Assembly: GCF_000719555.1 (NCBI RefSeq)
Contig: NZ_JOGX01000018.1
Span: 1 to 64,000 of the forward strand
DNA from: Streptomyces sp. NRRL F-5727
Lineage (GTDB): Bacteria; Actinomycetota; Actinomycetes; Streptomycetales; Streptomycetaceae
DNA length: 64,000 nucleotides
Direction of reading: 5' to 3'
Position 1 is the stretch's first letter. Every line of letters starts with the position of its first letter. This document shows, one piece after another, positions 7,754 through 16,465 of this stretch. A program made the position numbers and the translations under genes. Under the pieces are notes generated by a model. That model made no database searches and was not told the origin of the DNA. It was given only the letters and a program-made list of their open reading frames with translations.

Positions 7754-7792
7754 TTCACCCCCCTCGCGGAAAGTCTCCGCGAGGGGGGTGAA
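7754..7792 (-). terminator. 17-bp hairpin terminator
   Basis: A perfect 17-bp stem (7754-7770 with 7776-7792) and 5-nt loop lie 26 bp after the stop of the leftward AidB-like gene. It insulates the small-protein/sigma operon from that gene. Confidence 0.88.
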
Positions 7793-7818
7793 CCCCTTCG
7801 CCGGGCCCGCCGATCCCG

Positions 7819-9480
7819 TCAGACCGGCAGGCGCGTCAGCAGGCCCGCGAAGTCCGTCGACGGGGGCAGGGTGCCGAAGGCGAGGCCCTGGTCGCCGGAG
7901 AGGCGGGAGGCGCAGAACGCGTCGGCCACCGCCGTGGGCGCGTGCCGGACCAGGAGCGAGCCCTGGAGGACGAGTGCGGCCCGCTCGGCGACCCGGCGGG
8001 CGCGCAGCGGCGCGTCCTCGGTGAGCCGCAGCTCGCCCTGGAGGGCGGTCCAGGCCGCGTCGAGCCGCCGGTCGGCGCCGGACGCCGCCTCGATCTCCGT
8101 ACGGAACGCCTCCAGGGCCTCCGGCTCGCGGGCCAGGGCGCGCAGCAGGTCGAGGGCGCTGACGTTGCCGGAGCCCTCCCAGATGCTGTTGAGCGGGGCC
8201 TCGCGGTAGAGCCGGGGCATGCCCGACGCCTCGTCGTAGCCGTTGCCGCCCAGGCACTCCAGGGCCTCCGCGACCGCGGCGGGCTGCCGCTTGCAGACCC
8301 AGTACTTGCCGACGGCGGTGGCCAGCCGCAGGAAGGCGCGCTCGCGCTCGTCGCCGAGCCGGGCGCGGTCGGCGGCGCCGGCCAGCCGCAGGCCGAGGGT
8401 GGTGGCGGCCTCCGACTCCAGGGCCAGGTCGGCGAGGACGTTCCGCATCAGCGGCTGGTCGATCAGCGTGGCGCCGAACACCGAGCGGTGGCGGGCGTGG
8501 TGGGCGGCCTGGGCGAGCGCGCCGCGGATGCCGGCGGCGGAGCCGAGCACACAGTCCAGGCGGGTCATCGTCACCATGTCGATGATGGTCCGCACGCCCT
8601 TGCCTTCGGCGCCCACCAGCCAGGCGACCGTGTCGTCGAACTCGGGCTCGCTGCTGGCGTTGGAGCGGTTGCCGAGCTTGTCCTTGAGCCGCTGGATGCG
8701 GAAGGTGTTGCGGCCGCCGTCGGGCAGGACGCGCGGCACGAGGAAGCAGGACAGGCCGCCGGGTGCCTGCGCGAGGACGAGGAAGAGGTCGTTCATCGGC
8801 GCGCTGGTGAACCACTTGTGGCCGCGCAACCGCCAGGTGCCGTCCGGGAGTTCGGTGGCGGTGGTGGTATTGGCACGGACGTCGCTGCCGCCCTGCTTCT
8901 CCGTCATGCCCATCCCCGCGAGCAGCCCGCGCTTGCCCGTCGGGGTGCGCAGCCCGGGGTCGTACGAGCGGCTGGTGAGCAGCGGTACGTACGTCTTGGC
9001 GAGGTCGGGGGAGTGGCGCAGCGCCGGGACCACCGCGTACGTCATCGAGACCGGGCACAGGTGCCCCGGCTCCAGCATGGTGGCGAGCATGAAGCTGCCG
9101 GCGCGGGCCACGTGGGCGCCGGGCCGCTCGTCGGCCCAGGCCGCGCCCGCGATGCCCTCGCTCACCGACAGGTCCATCAGCCGGTGGTAGGCGGGGTGGA
9201 ACTCGACCTCGTCGATCCGGTTGCCGTACCGGTCGTGGGTGCGCAGTTCGGGCTCGTGGCGGTTGGCCTGGTCCGCCCAGTGCTGGGCCTCCTCGCCGGC
9301 CACGACCCGCCCGAGGCGATGCAGGTCCGCCAAGTGCCAGCCGGCGCCCTCCCGCTCGACGCCTTCGAGCAGCACCGGGTCGTCGGCGGCGTCGTGGCCG
9401 GTCAGCGGCGGGGTCTGGTTGGTGACGGCGTGGGTCACGGCGGTGGGATTGCTGCGGGGCGTGGCGGCGGCGGTGGTCAC
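7819..9480 (-). CDS. AidB-like acyl-CoA dehydrogenase
   Basis: A 553-residue flavoprotein starting with GTG 9480. The length (longer than the usual 380-400), the early NQTPPLTGHDAADDPVL block, the motif GMTEKQGGSDVRANTT and the ending ECLGGNGYDEASGMPRLYRE ... NSIWEGSGNV match the AidB/isovaleryl-CoA dehydrogenase-like subfamily. The Glu of WEGSG is at the usual catalytic position, unlike the other dehydrogenase in this window. AidB proteins bind DNA and FAD and are linked to alkylation damage; many actinobacterial members are of unknown substrate. A TetR regulator is encoded immediately upstream in the same direction. Confidence 0.9.
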   Translation of the reverse strand: MTTAAATPRSNPTAVTHAVTNQTPPLTGHDAADDPVLLEGVEREGAGWHLADLHRLGRVVAGEEAQHWADQANRHEPELRTHDRYGNRIDEVEFHPAYHRLMDLSVSEGIAGAAWADERPGAHVARAGSFMLATMLEPGHLCPVSMTYAVVPALRHSPDLAKTYVPLLTSRSYDPGLRTPTGKRGLLAGMGMTEKQGGSDVRANTTTATELPDGTWRLRGHKWFTSAPMNDLFLVLAQAPGGLSCFLVPRVLPDGGRNTFRIQRLKDKLGNRSNASSEPEFDDTVAWLVGAEGKGVRTIIDMVTMTRLDCVLGSAAGIRGALAQAAHHARHRSVFGATLIDQPLMRNVLADLALESEAATTLGLRLAGAADRARLGDERERAFLRLATAVGKYWVCKRQPAAVAEALECLGGNGYDEASGMPRLYREAPLNSIWEGSGNVSALDLLRALAREPEALEAFRTEIEAASGADRRLDAAWTALQGELRLTEDAPLRARRVAERAALVLQGSLLVRHAPTAVADAFCASRLSGDQGLAFGTLPPSTDFAGLLTRLPV

Positions 9481-9535
9481 GGTGGCTGCTCCCAGGGACG
9501 GATCGGAACGGATCGGTACGGCGGACGGCGGCGGG

Positions 9536-10150
9536 CTACGGGGCCGCGGCGGGGACGCCCGCGCAGCGCAGGGCCATGGCGGTGAGCTCGGTGAGGAGGG
9601 CCTCGGTGGTGGTCGTTCCGGGGGTGCCGAGCGGGTCGACCAGGACCTCGCCGATCGCGCCGGTGAGCGCGGCGGCGGTGATCTCGCCGTCCTGCTCGGG
9701 CAGCACCCCGTCGGCGATGCCGTCGCGGACCACCGCGGCGAAGAGCGCGCGGTAGCGGCGCCGGAAGTCGAGCCGTTCGGCGCCGACGGCGGGCTCGGCC
9801 GGGGCGGCGAGCAGGGCGTAGGCGAGTCCGCGGTTCTCCAGGGCCCGGCGTGCGAAGACCTGGATGCCGCGGCTCAGCCGCTCGACCGGGTCGCCGGGGG
9901 CGGCGAGCACCTCGCCGAGCACCTCCACCTCGCGCCCGGCGGCGCGCCGGAAGACCTCGACGGCCAGCGCCGCCTTGGACGGGAAGTGCTGGTAGACGGA
10001 GCCGGCCGCGATCCCGGCCGCGTCGGCGACCGCGGTCACGGACGCCTGGGACCAGCCCACCTCGGCGACGACCGAGGTGGCACAGGCCACCAGGTGCTCC
10101 CGGGCGGCTTCGAGACGGCGGAGTTCGGCGGGGGTCTTGCGGTAGGCCAC
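9536..10150 (-). CDS. TetR family regulator
   Basis: A TetR protein of 204 residues from GTG 10150, whose N-terminus VAYRKTPAELRRLEAAR resembles the MAYRKTP start common in related proteins; a longer start at 10186 would add 12 residues. The helix-turn-helix covers about residues 20-65 (ASVTAVADAAGIAAGSVYQH). The C-terminal ligand-binding half is unassigned. It probably represses itself and the downstream AidB-like gene 55 bp away; a TGAA/TTCA dyad sits directly before the chosen start. Confidence 0.9.
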   Translation of the reverse strand: MAYRKTPAELRRLEAAREHLVACATSVVAEVGWSQASVTAVADAAGIAAGSVYQHFPSKAALAVEVFRRAAGREVEVLGEVLAAPGDPVERLSRGIQVFARRALENRGLAYALLAAPAEPAVGAERLDFRRRYRALFAAVVRDGIADGVLPEQDGEITAAALTGAIGEVLVDPLGTPGTTTTEALLTELTAMALRCAGVPAAAP

Positions 10151-10158
10151 GAAAGAAG

Positions 10159-10172
10159 TGAACCACCATTCA
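10159..10172. promoter_or_regulatory. Possible TetR operator
   Basis: TGAACCACCATTCA is a short dyad with TGAA/TTCA arms and six central bases, immediately upstream of the TetR start codon. Autoregulatory TetR sites are often placed here. Support is positional plus partial symmetry only. Confidence 0.35.
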
Positions 10173-10571
10173 GAGTTTCCCGCCATGGTCGGCGCCGGCC
10201 GGGCGCATCACGAGCCCGGTTGTCGGTGGTGTCTGGGCCTGGGCCGACACCGGCGAGCTCCGCTGCCGGGAGCCCGGCCACGCCGACGGGCACCTCTGCC
10301 TGACCCCGCCGGCCGGCGAGGCGGCGTTCGACGCGCTCCGGCGGTCCTCGTCGAGCGGTACGGGCGGGCGCGGAACCTGGCGCCCTCGGAGCTGCCCGGC
10401 AGCGGCAAAGCCCCCTGCTGCACGGCTGGTTCCCGGCCGGAGCATGCGCCGGTACGAGGCGTGGATCCCGCCCCGCTTCGTCCCCCGCTTCCGCTCTGTG
10501 CCCGGGAGGACCGCCTGCGGGCTCGCCGTCCGCCCGGACGGTCCCGCGTCGGCGGTCCTCCCGGGCGTCGG
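10173..10571. other. Gene-free stretch, possibly decayed coding DNA
   Basis: About 400 bp with no ORF that has a good start or a recognisable domain. Short stretches in different forward frames look codon-biased (for example VLVERYGRARNLAPSEL), compatible with a frameshifted remnant, but I cannot name a family. Confidence 0.35.
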
Positions 10572-11054
10572 TCAGCGCAGCACCGAGGAGAAGTTGTCGA
10601 CCTGGATCCAGGTGACCGGGTTGGACGCCTGCGGGCCGTAGACCTTGATCACGCCGGCCGTGTTGGCCTCCACGCGGACCGCGTTGATGCCCAGGCTGTT
10701 GTTGCGGGCGACGACGCCGCGGGTCAGCTTCGGCGGGACGATCGTGGCCGGCAGGGTGCCGAGGGTGCCGTCCGCGGTGAAGTTGCAGGTGACGGTGCCG
10801 CGGAACTGGAGGAACTCGGTGCCGGCGAGGCGGATCACCCGCGCCTGGAGCGGGGTGTCGGCGCCGGGGGTGACCCCGGCCGCGGGGGTGATCGCGGTCC
10901 AGTCGACGACGGTCTGGCACCCGTCGACCGGGTCCACGGCGGCGGCCGGGGTGGCCGTGGCGAGCGGGACGCCGACGGCGGCGACGGGGGCGGCGAGCGC
11001 GGCGGCGAGCAGGGAACGGCGGCTGGCCGACGGCGCGGACGACTGCTGGGTCAT
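10572..11054 (-). CDS. Secreted protein, one domain shared with the neighbouring gene
   Basis: A 160-residue protein with a twin-arginine-type signal (SRRSLLAAALAAP, cleavage likely after ATAPAAA around residue 39). The mature part of about 120 residues aligns by eye with the C-terminal 110 residues of the upstream gene product: shared landmarks are LAGT(E/T)(F/Y)LQ(F/L)RGT, a CxxTAD turn, (A/P)RNN, RVEAN and a final (V)TWI(Q/D). The shared domain is probably a beta-sandwich. It follows the larger gene by 51 bp on the same strand, so the pair likely arose by duplication of this domain. Function unknown. Confidence 0.75.
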   Translation of the reverse strand: MTQQSSAPSASRRSLLAAALAAPVAAVGVPLATATPAAAVDPVDGCQTVVDWTAITPAAGVTPGADTPLQARVIRLAGTEFLQFRGTVTCNFTADGTLGTLPATIVPPKLTRGVVARNNSLGINAVRVEANTAGVIKVYGPQASNPVTWIQVDNFSSVLR

Positions 11055-11105
11055 GAGAGGACTCTCCGGAGTGAGGTGTGGGGTGAGGTGGGGGAGGACG
11101 GGCGG

Positions 11106-12425
11106 TCAGCGCCAGGCGACCGAGACGCCGTCCAGGTCGATCCACGTGATCGCGTTGTCGGTGTAGGCGCCGTACGCCCACAGCTCGCCGCGGATGTTGG
11201 CCTCGACGCGGCAGACGCACCGCCCGGTGTTGTTGTTCCTCGGCACGTTCTGCCGGGCCAGCCGGGTCGGACGGATGCGGTGCGGCAGCGTCGCGATCTT
11301 GCTGTCCGCGGTGAGCGAGCAGGTCAGCGTGCCGCGCAGCTGGAGGTAGGTGGTGCCGGCGAGGGCGACGAGCCGGCCGCGCGGGCGCTCGGTGCCGGCG
11401 GTGACGCCGGAGGCGAGCGTGAGGTCCACCCAGTCCGAGAGCACCTTGACGCCGTCGACGGCGGGCTTCGTCGGGTACCAGCAGACGGTCACGTCACGCG
11501 AACCGGTCGTGCCGGGCACGGTGTTGCTGAACCCGAAGAGCAGCCGGGTCTCCTGCGTGGCCGGGTCGATCTCGACGGCGACGCCCTCCGGCTCCCGCCG
11601 CTCCAGGCCGTCCGCCGCGGTGACGACCTGACGGTCGAGCCGCTGCCCGCTCTCCCAGTCGTACGAGGTCATGAAGGTGACGCCGGGGAAGCCGCTCGGC
11701 GTGTCCGGGTAGTTCTTCGTGTCGTACGGCGCCCAGTGGTACGCGTACAGCACGCCGCCCAGCGTCTGGTAGCCCTGGGAGGTCAGGGTCTTCTCCAGCG
11801 GGTACGGCGACGGCACGGACGGCGTGACGTCCTCGCCGGCCGGCATGACGAAGGTCGTGCCGACCGGCGTCCAGGTCCCGGCGGCGGCGAGGTTCGCGTC
11901 GTACCGGGTGAAGTGCCGCTTGCCGTCCTTGTGGTACATGACGGTCAGCAGGCCGGTGGTGGGGTCGAACGACGGTCCGGTGCCGGCCGTCGAACCCGGC
12001 GCGGTGAACTTCTGCGCCTGCGGGATCGTGGTGGCGTCCAGCACCCCGCCGTCGGTGAACTTGAAGCGCGTGACGGACTTGCCGAACGCGACACCGGTGC
12101 TCGTGATGTGCAGCGGGCCGCACTCGGTCCACAGGTAGCTGTCGGCGCCGACCGGCTGGCAGCCCATCGACAGGCCGTGGCCGAAGCCCTTCAGCCGCAT
12201 GGAACCGGTGACCGCGCCCGTCGTGCGGTTGATCCGGTTCAGGTACATGTTGCCGGAGTCGCCCGGCGCGGTCGCCGAGGACTCCAGCTGGAGCACGAAG
12301 ACGTGCCCGTTGACCGTGTCGGTGGCTATCGCCTGCGGGGCGGGCCCCTGCACCAGGTCGACCGTCTGGATGAGCCTGCCGGTGACACCCGACAGGTCGA
12401 CGCCGTTGGCGTCCGTGAATCCCAT
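11106..12425 (-). CDS. Phage-baseplate/TagC-like beta-propeller protein
   Basis: A 439-residue protein. ATG 12425 is preferred over ATG 12431 because GGGGGAG then has proper spacing. Residues of about 1-320 read like the propeller-type domain of Streptomyces proteins labelled teichoic acid biosynthesis protein C / phage baseplate protein (GPAPQAIATDTVNGHVFVLQ, LKGFGHGLSMG, FGFSNTV). The last 110 residues form a second domain shared with the next gene. No signal peptide is visible, while the downstream partner has a Tat signal. It could be a surface polysaccharide-binding or contractile-injection-related protein; no other tail genes are nearby. Moderate confidence in family, low in function. 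Confidence 0.65.
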   Translation of the reverse strand: MGFTDANGVDLSGVTGRLIQTVDLVQGPAPQAIATDTVNGHVFVLQLESSATAPGDSGNMYLNRINRTTGAVTGSMRLKGFGHGLSMGCQPVGADSYLWTECGPLHITSTGVAFGKSVTRFKFTDGGVLDATTIPQAQKFTAPGSTAGTGPSFDPTTGLLTVMYHKDGKRHFTRYDANLAAAGTWTPVGTTFVMPAGEDVTPSVPSPYPLEKTLTSQGYQTLGGVLYAYHWAPYDTKNYPDTPSGFPGVTFMTSYDWESGQRLDRQVVTAADGLERREPEGVAVEIDPATQETRLLFGFSNTVPGTTGSRDVTVCWYPTKPAVDGVKVLSDWVDLTLASGVTAGTERPRGRLVALAGTTYLQLRGTLTCSLTADSKIATLPHRIRPTRLARQNVPRNNNTGRCVCRVEANIRGELWAYGAYTDNAITWIDLDGVSVAWR

Positions 12426-12565
12426 GTTCATTCTCCCCCGTGGATCGCGTCCGGATCCACGTCCCCGGGATCATCACACGGGGTCGCCGCAACGGAACAA
12501 CGGGGTCCGGTTACCGTTCTGTTACGTTGGCGGCCCCGGTCCCGAGGAGAGGAAGCGATCCGCCC

Positions 12566-13231
12566 ATGGCCACCGTCCACCACACCACGATGCGGCCGAC
12601 CAAACTGGAACTCCTCGCGGACTGGCTGCCCACCCGCGCCTGGTACGCCGCCGGCCCGGAGGCGCCGCGGCCGGTGAGGGCCGGCGGGTTCCGGCTCGAC
12701 GACCCCGAGGGCGAGGTGGGCATCGAGTTCATGGCCGTCACCGACGGCGAGGGCCCCGGCGCCGTCACCTACCTCGTGCCGATGACGTACCGGGGCACAC
12801 CCCTCGACGGCGCCGAGCACGCCCTCATCGGCACCTCCGAGCACGGGGTGCTCGGCACCCGCTGGATCTACGACGGCGCCCACGACCCGGTCCTCGTCGC
12901 CGAGCTGTACGCCCTCCTCGCCGGGCGGGCCGTGCCGCAGCACCAGTCGATCAGCGACGCCGCCGACCCGACCGTCGCCGCCGTGCTCGACGCCGCCGCC
13001 GGGACCGCGGCGGCCGTCGAACCGGCCGGGTCCGTCGACGGCGCCGACCACACCGACGTACGGCTCCGCACGCCCGGCGACGACGCGCCCGTCACCCTGC
13101 GGTTCCACCGCGTCCTGCGGCCGACGGCGGACGACCGGACCGGACTCGGCCGGGTCACCGCCGAGTGGACCCCGGCCGGATCGCCCGGAACCCCCGCGCG
13201 CGGCACCTATGTGACCGTCCGCCAGGGCTGA
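12566..13231 (+). CDS. Maltokinase N-terminal cap-like protein
   Basis: A 221-residue protein from ATG 12566 (MATVHHTTMRPTK), with GAGGAGAGGAAG upstream. The first 150 residues resemble the cap domain that precedes the kinase domain in actinobacterial maltokinases (Mak_N_cap): LELLADWLPTRAWYAAG, AVTYLVPMTYRGTPLDGAE, LIGTSEHGVLGTRWIYDG. The kinase lobes are absent, so it cannot phosphorylate maltose by itself. Stand-alone cap proteins occur in Streptomyces; the role is unclear. It is divergent from the baseplate-like gene. Confidence 0.75.
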   Translation: MATVHHTTMRPTKLELLADWLPTRAWYAAGPEAPRPVRAGGFRLDDPEGEVGIEFMAVTDGEGPGAVTYLVPMTYRGTPLDGAEHALIGTSEHGVLGTRWIYDGAHDPVLVAELYALLAGRAVPQHQSISDAADPTVAAVLDAAAGTAAAVEPAGSVDGADHTDVRLRTPGDDAPVTLRFHRVLRPTADDRTGLGRVTAEWTPAGSPGTPARGTYVTVRQG

Positions 13232-13255
13232 CGGCCCGGCGCGTGCGCTCCGTCC

Positions 13256-16243
13256 TCAGGGGCGGAGCGCCGTCGCCAGCTGGGCACGGGAGCGCACGTC
13301 CAGCTTCTGGTAGATGCGGGTCAGCCGCGCCTCCACCGTCTTCACGCTCAGGAACAGCTTCGCCGCCGCCTCCTGGTTCGAGGCGCCCTGGCCCACGAGG
13401 CGGGCCAGCCGCAGCTCCGCCTCCGTCAGCGACGCCAGCGCCGTCGGCCCCTCGTCGCCGCCCGGCGCGGCCCCGGGAAGCTCGCCCGCCGGCGCCTCGG
13501 TGGCCAGTGCCAGCCACGGCGCCGCCCCCGCCCGCTCGAAGACCGTGGCCGCTCCGTGCAGCGCCGCCTGCGCCGCCGACCGCCGCCGCCGCTTCCGCTC
13601 CACCCGGGCCAGCGCCATCAGCGCCCGGCCCTGCTCCAGCGGCAGCCCCGCCTCCGCGAACCGGCAGGCCGTCCGGGTCAGCAGCTCCGCCGCCTCGTCC
13701 GTCCGCCCCTCCGCCGCGAGGCACAGCGCCTGCGCCCGGTCGCAGCCCAGCAACACCGTGGTACGGCCCAGCCGTTCGGCCACCGGCCGCACCTCCGCGA
13801 GCAGCACCAGGGCCTCCTCGACCGCGTCGTGCGCCAGCAGCGCCTCCGCCAGCTCCTCGTGCCAGCGCAGCATCGACGGGTCCACCGTCGACTGCGCCCG
13901 CTCGTCGGCCTGCACCCGGCGCAGCGTCTCCAGGGCCGCCGCCACGTCGCCGTTGACCAGCTGGACGCGGCCCAGCGCGTACTGGCTGCGCGAGAGGAAG
14001 ACCCGGTCGCCCTCCTCCTCCGACGCCTGGACGCTCCGCCGCGCGTAGCTCGCGGCCCGGCTCAGGCTGCCGCCCGCGGTCTCGGCGAGCGCCAGCGCGT
14101 ACCAGGCGGGGCCGGGCGACAGGCCCGCCTCCAGGGTGAGCGCCAGCGACTGGCCCGCGTGCGCCAGCGCCGCCGCGCACGCGCCGATCCGCGACTCGAT
14201 CTCGGCGAGCGTACGGAACAGCTCGATGGCGTCCTCGACCGAACCGCGCCGCTGCACCAGCGGCAGCAGCGCGTTCAGCTCGTCCCGCGCGTCCGTCAGC
14301 CGGTCGTCGAAGAGGGCGTGACGGATCGTCAGGATCTGGGCGGCGTTGCGGATGCCGAGCGGCCGTTCGGCGAGCTCCAGCTCCCGCGCGCGGGCGAGCA
14401 CCGGTTCGGCGTCGGCCGATCCCAGGGCCCGCTCCATCCGGGCCTGCACGGTCAGCGCCTGCGCGGCGGTGCGGGGGTCGCCCACGGACGAGGCCAGCGC
14501 CGCCGACTCCATCGCCGCCGTCCGGGACCGCTCCGGATCGCCGTCCGCCAGCACGTACTTGACGGCCAGCCGCAGCTGTACGGCGGCCCGGAGCGCGGTC
14601 TCGCCCTCCGAGTCCTCCATGGCGTGCACGTACATGTCGTCGAGGTCGGTCAGGCCCTGGCCCGCGGTGTCCAGGACCGCGAGGCGGGCCCGTACCCGGT
14701 CGGCGGGGGACGCGTCCCGGGCGAGCAGGTCCGTCGCGGCCCGCATCGCCAGGTCGGCTCGGGCGGCCCGGGCCGCCTCCTCGGCGGCGTCCACCAGCCG
14801 GGCGATCCGCCGCGCGCCGTCCCGGCCGGGCGTCGACTCGGCGGCCAGCAGGGCCAGTTCGGCGGCGAGTGCGTTGTTGCCGCGCCGCCGGGCGGCCTCC
14901 GCCGCGGCCGCGACCTCGGCGGCCAGCTCCTCGTCCGGCCGGTCGGTGGCGAGCGCCCGGTGGCGCACCGCCTCGACGGGGTCGTCGACGACCTCCGCGA
15001 GCGCCGCGTGGCCGGCGCTGCGCTCGGTCCAGCTGGCGTCGTGCACCAGGGTGGACGGCAGCAGTCCGGCGGTGAAGACGAGCGAGCCGTCCTCGGCGAG
15101 CGAGACCAGCCCGGCGCGTTCGGCCGCGGCGAGGTCGGCCTCCGCGTCGGGCCGTCCGGCCCGCCGGACCAGCGTCGCCGAGGGGCGCAGCGCCAGCGCG
15201 GCGAGCAGCAGGGTGGCCCGGACCGGCGGGGGAGCGGCGCCCAGGAGCTGGCGGGCGAGGTCCCGGGCCCGGCCGGTGAGGGTCAGCGCCTCGGCGTGGT
15301 GCACGGGGGTGCGGGCGTCGGCGAGGGAGCGGCCGACGGCGAGCGCGAGCCGCGGGTTGCCGCCGCTGGCGCGGTGGATACGGCCGGCCATCCGGGACGG
15401 CAGCCGGTGGTGGATGAGGAGTTCGGCGATCTCGTCGGCGTGGAGCGGCGGGACGAGCAGCAGATCGGCCTCGGACGGCACCCACAGGTGCGCGGAGTGC
15501 CCGGCGTGCTGCCGGCCGGCGGCGCCGGTGCCGGGCTCCCGTCCGTCGGCGCGGGGGGTGTCCCCGTACGGCTCCGGGGTCTCGACCGCGATCACGCGCA
15601 GCGACGGCGGGGCGAGGTGGAGCGCGAAGCGGAGCAGGTCGGTGCTGTCGGAGTCGAGGAACTCGGCGCCGTCGACGACGAGCAGCACCGGTCCCCGGGA
15701 GGTCAGCGCGCGCAGGATGCGGGCGATGCCCAGGCGCAGGGCGATCGGGTCCCAGCCGCCCTCCTGGAGGGGCGCCTCGCGGCAGAGCATGGCGACGGCG
15801 GTGCGCTGCGGTCCGGGCAGGTCGTCGAAGACGCCGGAGGCGGAGACCCCGGCGGGCAGGGCGCCCGGGGCGCCGAGGACGGTGCCGGCGGGGCCGGGCG
15901 GGTGTTCCTCCCCGGCGGGGGCGTGTTCGGCGCGCGGGCCGGGCCAGGCGACGGTGGCGGCCACCGAGGCCACCAGCGCGGCCGCGGCGGCGCCGGGTAT
16001 CGCCCGGTCGGCGGGGAGCGCGGCGAGCCACAGCACGGTCTCGCCCCGGGCCTCGGCCCGGGCGGCGGCGGCCAGCGCGACCTCGGTCTTGCCGACGCCG
16101 GCGGGTCCCGTGAGCAGGGCGCGGCCGCGGGCGTGCAGGACCGATTCGAGGCGGCCGAGCAGCTCCTCGCGGCCCACCGGGGCCGCCGCCCCGGCCGAGC
16201 CGGGGGAGCGTGCGGGCAGGGAGCCGTGCGGAACCGTCGTCAC
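13256..16243 (-). CDS. Large LuxR-family regulator with AAA ATPase domain (LAL type)
   Basis: A 995-residue regulator from GTG 16243, chosen because GGAGG lies 10 nt upstream; an earlier GTG at 16306 would add 21 residues. An N-terminal P-loop NTPase begins at VGREELLGRLESVLHARGRA; Walker A is GPAGVGKT near residue 46, with Walker B VLLVVDGAEFL. The long centre is Ala/Leu/Arg-rich helical repeats (TPR-like). The last 57 residues are a GerE-type helix-turn-helix (LTEAELRLARLVGQGASNQE ... VKTVEARLTRIYQKLDV). LAL proteins are pathway activators in Streptomyces; no obvious target cluster adjoins, so the regulon is open. Confidence 0.93.
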   Translation of the reverse strand: MTTVPHGSLPARSPGSAGAAAPVGREELLGRLESVLHARGRALLTGPAGVGKTEVALAAAARAEARGETVLWLAALPADRAIPGAAAAALVASVAATVAWPGPRAEHAPAGEEHPPGPAGTVLGAPGALPAGVSASGVFDDLPGPQRTAVAMLCREAPLQEGGWDPIALRLGIARILRALTSRGPVLLVVDGAEFLDSDSTDLLRFALHLAPPSLRVIAVETPEPYGDTPRADGREPGTGAAGRQHAGHSAHLWVPSEADLLLVPPLHADEIAELLIHHRLPSRMAGRIHRASGGNPRLALAVGRSLADARTPVHHAEALTLTGRARDLARQLLGAAPPPVRATLLLAALALRPSATLVRRAGRPDAEADLAAAERAGLVSLAEDGSLVFTAGLLPSTLVHDASWTERSAGHAALAEVVDDPVEAVRHRALATDRPDEELAAEVAAAAEAARRRGNNALAAELALLAAESTPGRDGARRIARLVDAAEEAARAARADLAMRAATDLLARDASPADRVRARLAVLDTAGQGLTDLDDMYVHAMEDSEGETALRAAVQLRLAVKYVLADGDPERSRTAAMESAALASSVGDPRTAAQALTVQARMERALGSADAEPVLARARELELAERPLGIRNAAQILTIRHALFDDRLTDARDELNALLPLVQRRGSVEDAIELFRTLAEIESRIGACAAALAHAGQSLALTLEAGLSPGPAWYALALAETAGGSLSRAASYARRSVQASEEEGDRVFLSRSQYALGRVQLVNGDVAAALETLRRVQADERAQSTVDPSMLRWHEELAEALLAHDAVEEALVLLAEVRPVAERLGRTTVLLGCDRAQALCLAAEGRTDEAAELLTRTACRFAEAGLPLEQGRALMALARVERKRRRRSAAQAALHGAATVFERAGAAPWLALATEAPAGELPGAAPGGDEGPTALASLTEAELRLARLVGQGASNQEAAAKLFLSVKTVEARLTRIYQKLDVRSRAQLATALRP

Positions 16244-16380
16244 CTGGTCGTCACCTCCGCCCGTGGGCCCCGCCCATGAGCCCTGCGCAGAGGATACGGA
16301 GCCCACCGGCCCCGTCCAGGTCCCTTGTCCGGCATACGGACACCGGGTGCCGCGCGAGTCCGGCTTCCGAACCCGGCGAC

Positions 16381-16406
16381 GCCCCCGTGGTGTAGACCAC
16401 GAGGGC
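16381..16406. terminator. Hairpin terminator after the protease gene
   Basis: Arms 16381-16391 and 16396-16406 pair over 11 bp with one mismatch or wobble and a 4-nt loop. It lies between the leftward protease stop (16466) and the start of the LuxR gene. Confidence 0.55.
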
Positions 16407-16465
16407 GGCGCTGACCAGCGGTGATGCTGGTGTGGGGGGTGGTGTTGGCTCGGTGGAGCGGTGGA

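Noticed and set aside
10158..12677. 839-codon forward frame over the TetR-baseplate region
   Set aside because: No domain and low-complexity Arg/Gly/Asp composition; it is antisense to two well-supported genes.
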